Assembly: GCF_021026345.1 (NCBI RefSeq) | Contig: NZ_JAJNCZ010000009.1 | Coordinates: 62,001-126,000 of the forward strand | DNA from: Rhizobium sp. GN54 | GTDB lineage: Bacteria > Pseudomonadota > Alphaproteobacteria > Rhizobiales > Rhizobiaceae | Length of the DNA stretch: 64,000 nucleotides | Direction of reading: 5' to 3' | In this document: in pieces, positions 44,627 to 52,890 of the stretch | Position numbering within the stretch: the stretch's first letter is position 1 | Layout: each line of letters opens with the position of its first letter | Program-made: the position numbers and the translations under genes | Notes under the pieces: generated by a model | What the model was told of the DNA's origin: nothing | The model's input: only the letters and a program-made list of their open reading frames with translations | Database searches by the model: none

Positions 44627-45204
44627 CAGTGCGCCCGGTTGCCCGGCATCGGGTTGTCCGGATGGATCTCGGCCGCCATCAGGCCCTTCTCGCCGTCGCC
44701 GAAGCGGACGAGCACGACCTGGCCCGGGCGAAGCTCCGTCAGGCCGAAGCGGCGCAGCGTCTCCATGTGGATGAAGATGTCCTCGGTCCCCTCCCCGCGG
44801 GTCAGGAAGCCGAAGCCCTTCGTGCGGTTGAACCACTTGACCAGCACCCGTTCCAGCCCGCTCGTCGCGGTGACCTGCACATGCGTCTTGACCGGCGGCA
44901 TCTGCGAGGGATGCACCGCGGTCGACTGGTCCATGGAAAGAATGCGGAAGGCCTGGAAACCGCGGTCGCGGCGCTGGATCAGGGCCACCACGCGGGTGCC
45001 TTCCAGCACCGTCTGGTAGCCGTCCCGGCGCAGGCAGGTGACGTGTACCAGCACGTCCTGCATGCCGTTGTCCGGCACGATGAACCCGAACCCCTTGGCG
45101 ACGTCGAACCATTTGATAACGCCGGTGATCTCGATCAGGTCGACCGCCTCGCCACCCTGGTCATCACGCTCCGTGATTTCCTTCGTAGACATCCTGTCCG
45201 CCAT
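44626..45204 (-). CDS. Double cold-shock-domain protein
   Basis: This 192-residue protein has two cold-shock (OB) domains. The first, at about 27-90, has the RNP1-like KGFGFIVPD and the RNP2-like DVLVHV. The second, at about 120-185, has KGFGFLTRG and DIFIHM. Single-domain CspA proteins have about 70 residues; this tandem form is typical of alphaproteobacteria. It binds single-stranded RNA or DNA and may act as an RNA chaperone in stationary phase or cold. An alternative ATG at 45192 gives a start four residues later. Confidence 0.88.
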   Translation of the reverse strand: MADRMSTKEITERDDQGGEAVDLIEITGVIKWFDVAKGFGFIVPDNGMQDVLVHVTCLRRDGYQTVLEGTRVVALIQRRDRGFQAFRILSMDQSTAVHPSQMPPVKTHVQVTATSGLERVLVKWFNRTKGFGFLTRGEGTEDIFIHMETLRRFGLTELRPGQVVLVRFGDGEKGLMAAEIHPDNPMPGNRAH

Positions 45205-45397
45205 GATCTGCCCAGCCCCTCGATTACGCGTCACATTACGGTTAACTGATTCTTGCCAATCAGAATAACATCGTCCCATTGCGGTAGGGCAAGCCTTCAC
45301 GAAAAGTTTTGCCCGTAACCCTCCATAGACCACGAGGCTTGCCTCTGGCTGACAATCTCCTATCTTCCCGCCCATTCGTTCACTGAGGATTTGAGGC

Positions 45398-45838
45398 ATG
45401 CGCTACCTACACACCATGGTCCGGGTCACCAACATCGAGCAGTCGCTCCGCTTCTATCGGGACCTGATGGGTTTCGTCGAAACCCGCAGGATGGAGAACG
45501 ACAAGGGGCGCTTCACCCTGATCTTCCTCGCAGCCCCCGAGGACGTCGCCTCGGCAAAAGCGAGCGCCGCCCCCTGTATCGAACTGACCTACAACTGGGA
45601 TCCGGAGACCTATTCAGGCGGGCGCAATTTCGGCCACCTCGCCTACGAGGTCGACGATATCTACGGCTTCTGCCAGAAGCTGATGGACAACGGTGTGACG
45701 ATCAACCGGCCGCCCCGCGACGGCCACATGGCCTTCGTGCGCTCGCCCGACGGCATCTCGTTCGAGATCCTGCAGAAGGGCGAACGCCTGCCGCCGGCCG
45801 AACCCTGGGCCTCCATGGCGAACACCGGCAGCTGGTAA
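45398..45838 (+). CDS. gloA: Lactoylglutathione lyase (glyoxalase I)
   Basis: This 146-residue metalloenzyme converts the hemithioacetal of methylglyoxal and glutathione to S-lactoylglutathione. Metal ligands are His6 in RYLHTMVRV, Glu in CIELTYNW, His in FGHLAYEVDD and Glu in SFEILQKGE, which fits the Ni2+/Co2+-type bacterial class. Its short length agrees. It is a single gene, divergent from the cold-shock gene. Confidence 0.92.
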   Translation: MRYLHTMVRVTNIEQSLRFYRDLMGFVETRRMENDKGRFTLIFLAAPEDVASAKASAAPCIELTYNWDPETYSGGRNFGHLAYEVDDIYGFCQKLMDNGVTINRPPRDGHMAFVRSPDGISFEILQKGERLPPAEPWASMANTGSW

Positions 45839-46204
45839 GCCTCGCACAACGCTTGCCCTTTAGCACTCGTTATCGATCGCAGGCGCCTGCCTTCCGGTCG
45901 TCGCCCCGGGTCAACGGCCCGGGCACGGCCGACTGCAACGCCTGCGCGCAATTTCACCACGGTTTCGCCGTCTTTTGCCCGGAATATGCCGCGGCTGTCG
46001 GCGGGTGGATGATTCCTGAGGGAGGAGAGCCCCGGCGCCGCCCCGATGGCTCATTCCGGTGGAATTTCGAGCAAGCGGCCCGCATTGCCATGCGGGCCTG
46101 CGGGGGAGCCACGACGGGCCATTCCTTCCCGAGGAGCTTCCCGGATGCGGACAAGCACGGCCGATCCCTTTCGGCCGGCGCAAAAATGCAGGGATCCGAA
46201 CCTC
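45839..46204. other. Intergenic region, no gene seen
   Basis: This 366-base stretch is GC-rich. Open frames cross it in several readings but none shows protein-like composition or an RBS. It is the leader of the lipoprotein gene. Confidence 0.4.
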
Positions 46205-47533
46205 ATGACGACGTGCGGAATGGGTAGACATGCGACAAGGTTGCGGAACGGGCTGCTGATGGCCGTCTCCGCACTGGTCCTGAACGGCTGCGTATCGGCA
46301 TCAGGCGACCTGCAATCCGAGGACGACGCCGCCCTTTCGCAGGCGACCCCGGGCCAGCAGGAGCAGGCGCAGGCCGGCGAAGACGGAGCCGTGGACGGCT
46401 ACCGCGACCCGATGGTCAATGCCGGCCGGGGTTCTGTCGCGGGCGAAGGTCCGTCGGCGCGCTCCGCGACCGGGAGCGATCCGTCCGAGCCGTCGAGCTT
46501 TGCCGATGCGGTCATGCAGCCCGCCCAGGTGAATGCCAACCAGACCAGTATCTTCGCCTCCGCCGCCCCGGCGGTCTCGTCCGGCGATACGCCCGCGGGC
46601 GCCGATCCGGACCCGTCCGGCCGCGCGATCACCAATCTCTATCAGGCCAATCCAGGCGCCATTCCCGCCGGCGGCGCCACCACGGGCTCGATTCCGGGCT
46701 CACCGGCCGCCCCCGGCACACCTCCTGCCTTCGACGAGGAAGCGTCCGTCGTTCCCGACCACGTTCCCGTTCCGACCAGCGTCCGCTCGGCCCTGGTGGC
46801 CGAGGGCGAAGGCAACGATGCCCAGCGCGCGCTGGCGGCGACGGTGACCGATGACATTCCTGCCACGGAGACGGCAGCCGGCACCGCTGACGACGGCAAG
46901 CCGGCCGATGGTTCCGAACCGCGGCTGACGCTCGCCGCATTGTTTGCGGCCAAGCGCAAAACACCCAACGCCGATCCGACCGGCAAACCGGCACCGGCGC
47001 GGCAGGCGCGGCTTCTCACCCGCGAGACCGCGGCCGCCCGCCAGACGGCCGCGCTGGTGCCCACCGCCCTGCCCGGCGTCCTGTCGACCGCAGCTCCTGT
47101 CGACCATTCCGAGCTCGAGGAGGACGGCCCAGACGAGGACGACAACGGCGTGACAGAGATCGCCTCGCTTGCGGGGCTGGCCCGCCTGTCACCGAACGGG
47201 CTTTGGCTGCAGACGGAAAAGGTCAATACCGGCTGCTTCAAGCCGGAACTGCTGGCTGTCCTGAAATCGGTCGAGCAGCACTACGGCAAGCCGGTCATCG
47301 TCACCTCCGGCGTCCGCGCGATGAAGCGCAACCGGGCAAAGCAGTCGCTCCACACCCGCTGCGAGGCCGCCGACATCCAGATCGCCGGCGTCAGCCGGTG
47401 GGAACTCGCCGAATACCTGCGCAGCAGGCCGGGTCGCGGCGGCGTCGGCACCTACTGCCACACCGAATCCGTCCATATCGACATCGGCCCGGAACGCGAC
47501 TGGAACTGGAAATGTCGCAGCCGGCGCAAGTAG
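46205..47533 (+). CDS. Lipoprotein with long disordered linker and M15A/DUF882-like domain
   Basis: This 442-residue protein has a lipobox (SALVLNGC, Cys about 29). About 280 residues of low-complexity Ala/Pro/Gly/Asp sequence follow. A C-terminal domain of about 110 residues then shows LLAVLKSVEQHYGKPVIVTSGVRAMKRN, QSLHTRCEAADIQI, and YCHTESVHIDIG. The H-x6-D and H-x-D pattern is that of M15A/DUF882 metallopeptidases, such as YcbK and VanX relatives, that trim peptidoglycan. The linker could span to the wall. The start is ATG 46205; ATG 46220 is an alternative. Confidence 0.82.
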   Translation: MTTCGMGRHATRLRNGLLMAVSALVLNGCVSASGDLQSEDDAALSQATPGQQEQAQAGEDGAVDGYRDPMVNAGRGSVAGEGPSARSATGSDPSEPSSFADAVMQPAQVNANQTSIFASAAPAVSSGDTPAGADPDPSGRAITNLYQANPGAIPAGGATTGSIPGSPAAPGTPPAFDEEASVVPDHVPVPTSVRSALVAEGEGNDAQRALAATVTDDIPATETAAGTADDGKPADGSEPRLTLAALFAAKRKTPNADPTGKPAPARQARLLTRETAAARQTAALVPTALPGVLSTAAPVDHSELEEDGPDEDDNGVTEIASLAGLARLSPNGLWLQTEKVNTGCFKPELLAVLKSVEQHYGKPVIVTSGVRAMKRNRAKQSLHTRCEAADIQIAGVSRWELAEYLRSRPGRGGVGTYCHTESVHIDIGPERDWNWKCRSRRK

Positions 47534-47694
47534 CCGTCCTCCTTCGCCGAGGACCACCGACGGGCGCTTTTGGGCGCCGCGACCGGACCAGGCTAACAAG
47601 AACTGTCCGCAACGCATTGATTGCAAGAGGATTTTCGGTCGGGGCGATTCGCCGGGGACAGATGACGTTTTTTTGACATCCCGCCCGTTTGGCG

Positions 47695-47723
47695 CTTGCG
47701 CAACCGCAAGGCGCCCACTATAA
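47695..47723 (+). promoter_or_regulatory. Promoter of first tRNA-Glu(UUC)
   Basis: The -35 is CTTGCG (47695-47700) and the -10 is CTATAA (47718-47723) with a 17-base spacer, 12 bases before the mature tRNA. The same -35 hexamer with a 17-base spacer precedes both other copies. Confidence 0.75.
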
Positions 47724-47735
47724 ACCGCCCCGCAC

Positions 47736-47810
47736 GCGCCCTTCGTCTATCGGTTAGGACGTCAGATTTTCATTCTGAAAAGAGGGGTTCGACTCCCCTA
47801 GGGCGTGCCA
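47736..47810 (+). tRNA. tRNA-Glu (anticodon UUC), copy 1
   Basis: This 75-nt tRNA folds as a cloverleaf. The acceptor stem GCGCCCT pairs with AGGGCGT, with an encoded CCA at 47808-47810. The anticodon stem TCAGA/TCTGA holds the loop TTTTCAT (anticodon TTC). The T-arm is GGGG-TTCGACT-CCCC. It is identical to the copies at 47956 and 48213. Confidence 0.97.
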
Positions 47811-47914
47811 CCTCCTTCCGTCCGTCCACGCCAACGGCAGCGCTGTCCCGCAAGGCCGCATTTCCACGACCGCACAGGCCTTGTGAATTATTTGCCGGAG
47901 CGCGCATTTTTCGC

Positions 47915-47943
47915 CTTGCGCAAACCGGGGCGCCTGAGTAGAA
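47915..47943 (+). promoter_or_regulatory. Promoter of second tRNA-Glu(UUC)
   Basis: CTTGCG (47915-47920), 17-base spacer, GTAGAA (47938-47943), then 12 bases to the tRNA. Confidence 0.65.
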
Positions 47944-47955
47944 GTCGCCCCGCAC

Positions 47956-48030
47956 GCGCCCTTCGTCTATCGGTTAGGACGTCAGATTTTCATTCTGAAA
48001 AGAGGGGTTCGACTCCCCTAGGGCGTGCCA
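47956..48030 (+). tRNA. tRNA-Glu (anticodon UUC), copy 2
   Basis: This copy is base-identical to the one at 47736, with anticodon TTC and encoded CCA (48028-48030). A T-rich run follows about 20 bases later and may terminate its transcript. Confidence 0.97.
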
Positions 48031-48169
48031 CTTCCCTTCTCCGCGTTCTTTTTTCTTATACTCCGGCCGGCTCGGCTGCGATCTGTTCCGCCGTGCGCGA
48101 ATCTCCGAGAGGCGCTTCGGGCCCAGTGCGAGAATCCCCGGAAATTTGCGCCGAATCATCATTTTAGGG

Positions 48170-48198
48170 CTTGCGCGGCACGGGGGTGCTGGCTAGAA
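48170..48198 (+). promoter_or_regulatory. Promoter of third tRNA-Glu(UUC)
   Basis: CTTGCG (48170-48175), 17-base spacer, CTAGAA (48193-48198), then 14 bases to the tRNA. Confidence 0.65.
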
Positions 48199-48212
48199 GA
48201 CGGCCACCGCAC

Positions 48213-48287
48213 GCGCCCTTCGTCTATCGGTTAGGACGTCAGATTTTCATTCTGAAAAGAGGGGTTCGACTCCCCTAGGGCGTGCCA
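48213..48287 (+). tRNA. tRNA-Glu (anticodon UUC), copy 3
   Basis: This third base-identical copy has anticodon TTC and CCA at 48285-48287. The spacers between the copies (145 and 182 bases) are not alike, whereas the bases just before each gene (CCGCAC or similar) are. Confidence 0.97.
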
Positions 48288-48334
48288 CTTCCCTGACAGA
48301 ACCAGCGACAATCCATCCTGGCAAGACACGTCAA

Positions 48335-49063
48335 ATGGCAATGCTCCTGATTCCGGGCTTCATGCTCGATGCCGATCTATGGCGCGACGTGGAGCCGGCA
48401 TTGGCCGAATTCGGCCCCATACGCCACGCCGATCTCTCGCAGGATGGCACGGTGGACGATATGGCCCGCCGCGCATTGGCCGAGGCACCGGAGAAATTTG
48501 CCCTCACCGGTTTTTCGATGGGCGGCTACGTCGCACGACAGATTGCGCGGCAAGCGCCTGAACGGGTGACTGCCCTCATTCTCATCGCCACCTCCGCGCG
48601 GGGCGACAGCGATGTTCAGGTCCAGCGAAAGGCTGCCATTGCCGCGCAGGACGGCAGCGCAGTGTTCAAGGGCCTCAGCACGTCGGCCGTTGCGTCCTCC
48701 CTGCATCCGGACAATGTCACGCGGATGGACCTCATTGGGCGTATCCAGGCGATGGGCCAACGGCTCGGGGCCGAGGTGTTCCGTCGCCAGTCCCTTCTCG
48801 ACCGACGGGACGAACGCGGCGACCTGCACTCGATCCGGTGTCCGGCACTCGTCATTGCCGGAGAGAAGGACAGGCTCAGGTCGAGAGCCGAAGCCATCGA
48901 GCTTCACCACGGGCTGGCCGGCTCGTCACTTAAGATTGTCGAGAACACCGGGCACATGATCCCCCTCGAGGCCCCGGATGCCTTGGCGCAGGTCATGGGC
49001 GATTGGCTTCGTCCCCAGCAGCGCGCATCGCAGGGCGCGATCGCAGGTAAGGCGCCCAGATAG
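48335..49063 (+). CDS. Alpha/beta-fold hydrolase
   Basis: This 242-residue cytoplasmic hydrolase has an oxyanion region LIPGFMLDADLW, nucleophile Ser in GFSMGGYVA (about 59-67), catalytic Asp near IAGEKDRL and His in NTGHMIPLEAP. It resembles the MhpC/BioH-like carboxylesterase group; the substrate is unknown. It is a single gene between the tRNA-Glu array and a convergent gene. Confidence 0.85.
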   Translation: MAMLLIPGFMLDADLWRDVEPALAEFGPIRHADLSQDGTVDDMARRALAEAPEKFALTGFSMGGYVARQIARQAPERVTALILIATSARGDSDVQVQRKAAIAAQDGSAVFKGLSTSAVASSLHPDNVTRMDLIGRIQAMGQRLGAEVFRRQSLLDRRDERGDLHSIRCPALVIAGEKDRLRSRAEAIELHHGLAGSSLKIVENTGHMIPLEAPDALAQVMGDWLRPQQRASQGAIAGKAPR

Positions 49064-49070
49064 GGAAACG

Positions 49071-49556
49071 TCACCCCGCCTTCCGGTACCGATAGCGGAA
49101 GGTGCAGCAGGGCGCGCCGGCCATGATCGTCTGCTTGCGCTCCAGTTCGATGTTCGGATCGTAGCCCTGGCAGAAGGTGCCGTCGCGATTGCACGACATC
49201 AGGTGGCCAATCTCCGCCAGCCCCATCTCCCGGTAGGTCTCGGCATAGCGACATCGGGTGACGTTGAAGTCGTAGGTCTCCTCGGTCGCCTCCAGAACCT
49301 CGACCTCGAGCGCGGAATCGGCAGTCCACAGATCATAGAGCTTGATGAAGCTCGCCATCGAGGTCACCCCGCCCGGCTCGCGCGCCGCAAACGCCTTGCC
49401 CTCGGCAATCGCGGCCTTGCGCACCGCACTGTCGATGATAGCGTCGGCCGTTTCCCGGCCCAGCACCGCCATCATCTCCGCATGGATCGGCCCGATCACC
49501 TGCGCCTGCAGGCGGCGCTTCACCAGAACCGGAATGTCCAGCGTATCCTTGGTCAT
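49071..49556 (-). CDS. L-2-amino-thiazoline-4-carboxylic acid hydrolase-like protein
   Basis: This 161-residue protein contains the family pattern of ATC hydrolases: YDFNVTRCRYAETYREMGLAEIGHLMSCNRDGTFCQGYDPNIEL and the end GAPCCTFRYR, with several conserved Cys residues. In Pseudomonas the enzyme opens the thiazoline ring on the way to cysteine, but many homologues lack that pathway, so the reaction here is uncertain. The ATG at 49556 has GGGGGA upstream. Its stop lies seven bases from the convergent hydrolase stop. Confidence 0.8.
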   Translation of the reverse strand: MTKDTLDIPVLVKRRLQAQVIGPIHAEMMAVLGRETADAIIDSAVRKAAIAEGKAFAAREPGGVTSMASFIKLYDLWTADSALEVEVLEATEETYDFNVTRCRYAETYREMGLAEIGHLMSCNRDGTFCQGYDPNIELERKQTIMAGAPCCTFRYRYRKAG

Positions 49557-49929
49557 GCGAAAATCCCCCGGTACCTCTGCCGCTCGCCATCCAACTAGGA
49601 CGGGCGGCAGCTCTGCAATGCATGCATATAATATCACGGCATCGGTCGCGTTATGCCGGAGAAAATCGAAGGACTACAACGACAGCCATGTTTGCGTGTC
49701 CGTTCGCAGTTCTTGGGCGCATGACGTCGTCGCGGAAGACGACGTCCATGACCCGATGCGGCCTTGTTCACGACGCCCCAACGAGCACGTCCGGCGCAGG
49801 CGGACTGGGCCGCGGGGAGCTTTGCAGAGCAAGGGATAACGTACCGTGGGGCGCGATTGACGCCTACGGCCGTTGTGATATGAGCGCGGGACGCAGACGC
49901 CGCGCCGGCAGGGTTGGAGAAGCAACAAA
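49557..49929. other. Intergenic region between divergent genes, no gene seen
   Basis: This 373-base stretch contains the divergent promoters of the 49071 and 49930 genes. Frames on both strands are short and unlike protein. No repeat or hairpin stands out. Confidence 0.4.
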
Positions 49930-50769
49930 ATGCAATTGGATTCGCGCAAGAAGGTCGATGGCGTCGTGAAAAGCCAGCCAACCGTAATCCCGACCTATCA
50001 GAGCATCGATGAACTGCTGCAGGCAGGCTTCGGCACATGCGGCCATTACTTCTTCCAGAACAACGAACGGAAGAGATACATCCTGGTCTTCTTCAACGGA
50101 GCGATGAACGGCAGGCACCATTCGGAAACGCCCCTGTTCAACCGTTGGTCATGGGCCAAGAAGTGCCGGTTTCCCGTCGTCTGCGTCAGCGATCCTGCGG
50201 TCGCGCCTTCGACCGGCCTGCATATCGACTGGTATCTCGGGCGCAAGGACGATTGGACGCTGGAGAAAATCTGGGCGCAGTTGCACCATATCCGGTCGGT
50301 GATCGCGCCAGAGGCCGAGTTCATCGTCATGGGCTCGTCCGGAGGCGGCTTCGCCGCTCTGCAGTCCACCATGATGGGCCACGCCAAGGAATGTTACTGC
50401 ATCAATCCGCAGGTCGAACTGTGGCGCTTCCAGAACCAGCCCCGCTATTTCGCGTCGCTCAGCAAATACAACGGCGACGATTCCGGCCAGATCCCGCCGG
50501 AACACCTGCACCGCTTCTCCGTGATCGAGGCAGGCAAGAGCGGCGCCCACCGCGGGTCGAATATCTTCTACGCGCGGAACAATGCGGACGTGTCCCATGT
50601 CCGCGACCATTACCTGCCGTTCATGGCAGAGTTTTCCGCCAAGCCTCACAATCGCACCAGGAAGATCCACCATATCTCCTTCAGGGACGCCACCCTGAAG
50701 CACAAACCGCCGAGCTACGAACAGACGCTCAAGATTTTCGGTCAGCCGTTTCAGCGGCTCATGAAGTAA
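49930..50769 (+). CDS. Uncharacterised serine-hydrolase-like protein
   Basis: This 279-residue cytoplasmic protein belongs to no family I can name. The segment FIVMGSSGGGFAALQSTMMG (about 135-154) has the G-x-S-x-G elbow of alpha/beta hydrolases with Ser in GSSGG. A preceding strand RYILVFFNGAMNGR (about 49-62) would fit the oxyanion region. A late DVSHVRDHYLPF contains a possible catalytic His. It resembles proteins encoded with polysaccharide or capsule genes, but none are near. GGAG supports the start. Confidence 0.68.
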   Translation: MQLDSRKKVDGVVKSQPTVIPTYQSIDELLQAGFGTCGHYFFQNNERKRYILVFFNGAMNGRHHSETPLFNRWSWAKKCRFPVVCVSDPAVAPSTGLHIDWYLGRKDDWTLEKIWAQLHHIRSVIAPEAEFIVMGSSGGGFAALQSTMMGHAKECYCINPQVELWRFQNQPRYFASLSKYNGDDSGQIPPEHLHRFSVIEAGKSGAHRGSNIFYARNNADVSHVRDHYLPFMAEFSAKPHNRTRKIHHISFRDATLKHKPPSYEQTLKIFGQPFQRLMK

Positions 50770-50914
50770 TCCGCCGCACAGTCCAGGGCAATCGCTTGAA
50801 GGCGCATGGAATCTCCTCCGTTCTCAGCCGATCGCCCTGGCGTTCGGCGTGATGGGACTTGAAGATCGACAAGCGTTGCACTATTTGCTTTTCCAGCATT
50901 ACAGCCACCCGCAA

Positions 50915-50989
50915 GCGCCCATCGTCTAGCGGTCAGGACATCGCCCTCTCACGGCGAAAACACGGGTTCGATTCCCGTTGGGCGTACCA
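50915..50989 (+). tRNA. tRNA-Glu (anticodon CUC)
   Basis: This 75-nt tRNA has the acceptor stem GCGCCCA with TGGGCGT and encoded CCA at 50987-50989. The anticodon stem TCGCC/GGCGA holds the loop CTCTCAC (anticodon CTC). The T-arm is CGGG-TTCGATT-CCCG. It reads GAG and complements the UUC isoacceptor encoded three times upstream. Confidence 0.96.
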
Positions 50990-51051
50990 CCCCCGGTTCC
51001 AACACTCGATCCATTCTGCGGGCAGTCCGGCAGAGCTCGCACGACGCCAAT

Positions 51052-52851
51052 TCAGAACGCGTTTGCCGCATCACTGATGCGGAACTGCACGCGTCTGGTG
51101 CCCTGCCACTGATCGGCCGAGACGGTGCCGGCGACGTGTAGCGCCTGGCCGCGGCGGCTCAGGCAGAAGGCGCCGAGCGGTGCGTCGGCGGCGCGAAAGG
51201 CCATGCCGTCGATGCGGCTGCGGTCGGGGCCTTCCAGCGTCAGCTTCAGGTGGTTGACGCCGACCTGGCGTACGTCGACGAGCCGGTGGGCAGCGAGCGC
51301 GAAGACGGGCTGGGGATGGCCGGCGCCGTAGGGGCCTGCCTGCTCCAGCTGGTCGGCGAGCGCGATCGTGGCGCCGGAGGCCGAAAGCGCTCCGTCGATC
51401 TTCATCGTCCGCGTCGCCGTCAGTTCGCGCACGCTCTTGTCCGCCCGTTCCTCGAAGAAGCTCCTGAGCCGCCCGAGATTGGCGCGCTCCACCGTCAATC
51501 CTGCCGCCATGCCATGGCCGCCGCCCTTGACGAGGATGCCCTCCTCCACGGCGGCGCGCACCATCCGGCCGAGATCGAAGCCGTTGATCGAACGGCCCGA
51601 GCCGGTCCCCTTGCCGGAGGCGTCGAAGGCGATCGCAAAGGCCGGCCGGTGGAAGCGGTCCTTCAGCCGCGAGGCCAGGAGACCGACGACGCCCGGGTGC
51701 CAGCCGTCGCGGGCGGTCACTATGACCGAGGCGTTCTCCCCGGTGCCGTATTCCGCCGACGCCTCGGCCTCGGCTTCGGCCAGCATCGCTACCTCCAACG
51801 CCTGGCGCTCGCGGTTTAGCCCGTCCAGCTGCATCGCGATCGCCTCGGCCTGGGTATCGTCCTGCAGCGTCAGGAGCCGGCTTCCGAGAGCTGCGTCGCC
51901 GATCCGCCCGCCGGCATTGATGCGCGGTCCGACGAGGAAGCCGAGGTGATAGGGCGTCACCGGGCCGCCGATGCCGGCCTGTTTCAAAAGGGCGGCAAGA
52001 CCCGGATTGGCGAGATGGCGCGCTGCCACCAGCCCCTTGACCACATAGGCGCGGTTCAGCCCCTTCAGCGGCACCACGTCGCAGACGGTCGCGAGCGCCA
52101 CGAGGTCGAGCATGGCGAGAAGATCGAGGCTGCCGGCCCGGGCATCGCGGCCGCGCATCAGCCTCTGCAGCGCCACCAGCACCAGAAAGACGACGCCTGC
52201 GGCGCAAAGATGTCCCTGGCCGGAAAGGTCGTCCTCCCGGTTCGGGTTGACCAGTGCGGTGCAGGCCGGCAGGTCCTGGCCGACCTGGTGGTGGTCGATG
52301 ACCACGACGTCGATGCCGCGTTCGCGGGCATGCGCGATCGATTCGAAGCTGGTCGATCCGCAGTCGACGGTGACGATCAGCTTCGCGCCCCGATCGATCA
52401 GGGTGTTGATCGCCTGCGGGTTCGGGCCGTAGCCCTCGAAGATGCGGTCGGGAATGTAGATCTCGGCATCGACGCCGAAATGGACGAGGAAGCGGTAGAG
52501 GATCGCCGAGGCACAGGCGCCGTCGACGTCGTAGTCGCCGAAGATCGCGACCCGCTCGCGCCGGGCGATCGCCGCCGCGATGCGCTCGGCCGCCGCCTCG
52601 CAGTCGGTCATGCGATAGGGATCCGGCATCAGCCGGCGGAGCGTCGGGTCGAGAAACTCCAGCGCCTCGTCAAAGCCGACGCCGCGGCCAGCGAGTACGC
52701 GGGCGATCAGGTCGGGGATGCCGTGCGTCTGGGTCATCGCCAGCGCCCGGTTCTCGCCGGCCTGGTCGAGGCGGGCGATCCAGCGCTGCCCGGTGGCCGA
52801 TTGCTCAACCCCGAGGAAGGCGCGCTGGACGGGGTCGACCTCCTGGTTCAT
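51052..52851 (-). CDS. recJ: Single-stranded-DNA-specific exonuclease RecJ
   Basis: This 599-residue 5'-3' ssDNA exonuclease acts in recombination and repair. DHH-family motifs are all present: DYDVDGACASAIL (motif I, about 104), VTVDCGSTSFE, VIDHHQVG (motif III, DHH) and the DHHA1-type KGGGHGMAAGLTVE near 445-458. An OB-like C-terminal part follows. The ATG at 52851 follows AAGGAG; a GTG one codon earlier is too close to it. It is the last gene of a unit with hom (39-base gap). Confidence 0.95.
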   Translation of the reverse strand: MNQEVDPVQRAFLGVEQSATGQRWIARLDQAGENRALAMTQTHGIPDLIARVLAGRGVGFDEALEFLDPTLRRLMPDPYRMTDCEAAAERIAAAIARRERVAIFGDYDVDGACASAILYRFLVHFGVDAEIYIPDRIFEGYGPNPQAINTLIDRGAKLIVTVDCGSTSFESIAHARERGIDVVVIDHHQVGQDLPACTALVNPNREDDLSGQGHLCAAGVVFLVLVALQRLMRGRDARAGSLDLLAMLDLVALATVCDVVPLKGLNRAYVVKGLVAARHLANPGLAALLKQAGIGGPVTPYHLGFLVGPRINAGGRIGDAALGSRLLTLQDDTQAEAIAMQLDGLNRERQALEVAMLAEAEAEASAEYGTGENASVIVTARDGWHPGVVGLLASRLKDRFHRPAFAIAFDASGKGTGSGRSINGFDLGRMVRAAVEEGILVKGGGHGMAAGLTVERANLGRLRSFFEERADKSVRELTATRTMKIDGALSASGATIALADQLEQAGPYGAGHPQPVFALAAHRLVDVRQVGVNHLKLTLEGPDRSRIDGMAFRAADAPLGAFCLSRRGQALHVAGTVSADQWQGTRRVQFRISDAANAF

Positions 52852-52890
52852 CACTCTCCTTGGCGGCGCGGCGCTGCCACCGCGCGTTCG

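Noticed and set aside
47770-48167. Short open frames over the tRNA-Glu array.
   Set aside because: They read through the identical tRNA genes and give the same peptide twice; they are artefacts of the repeated tRNAs.
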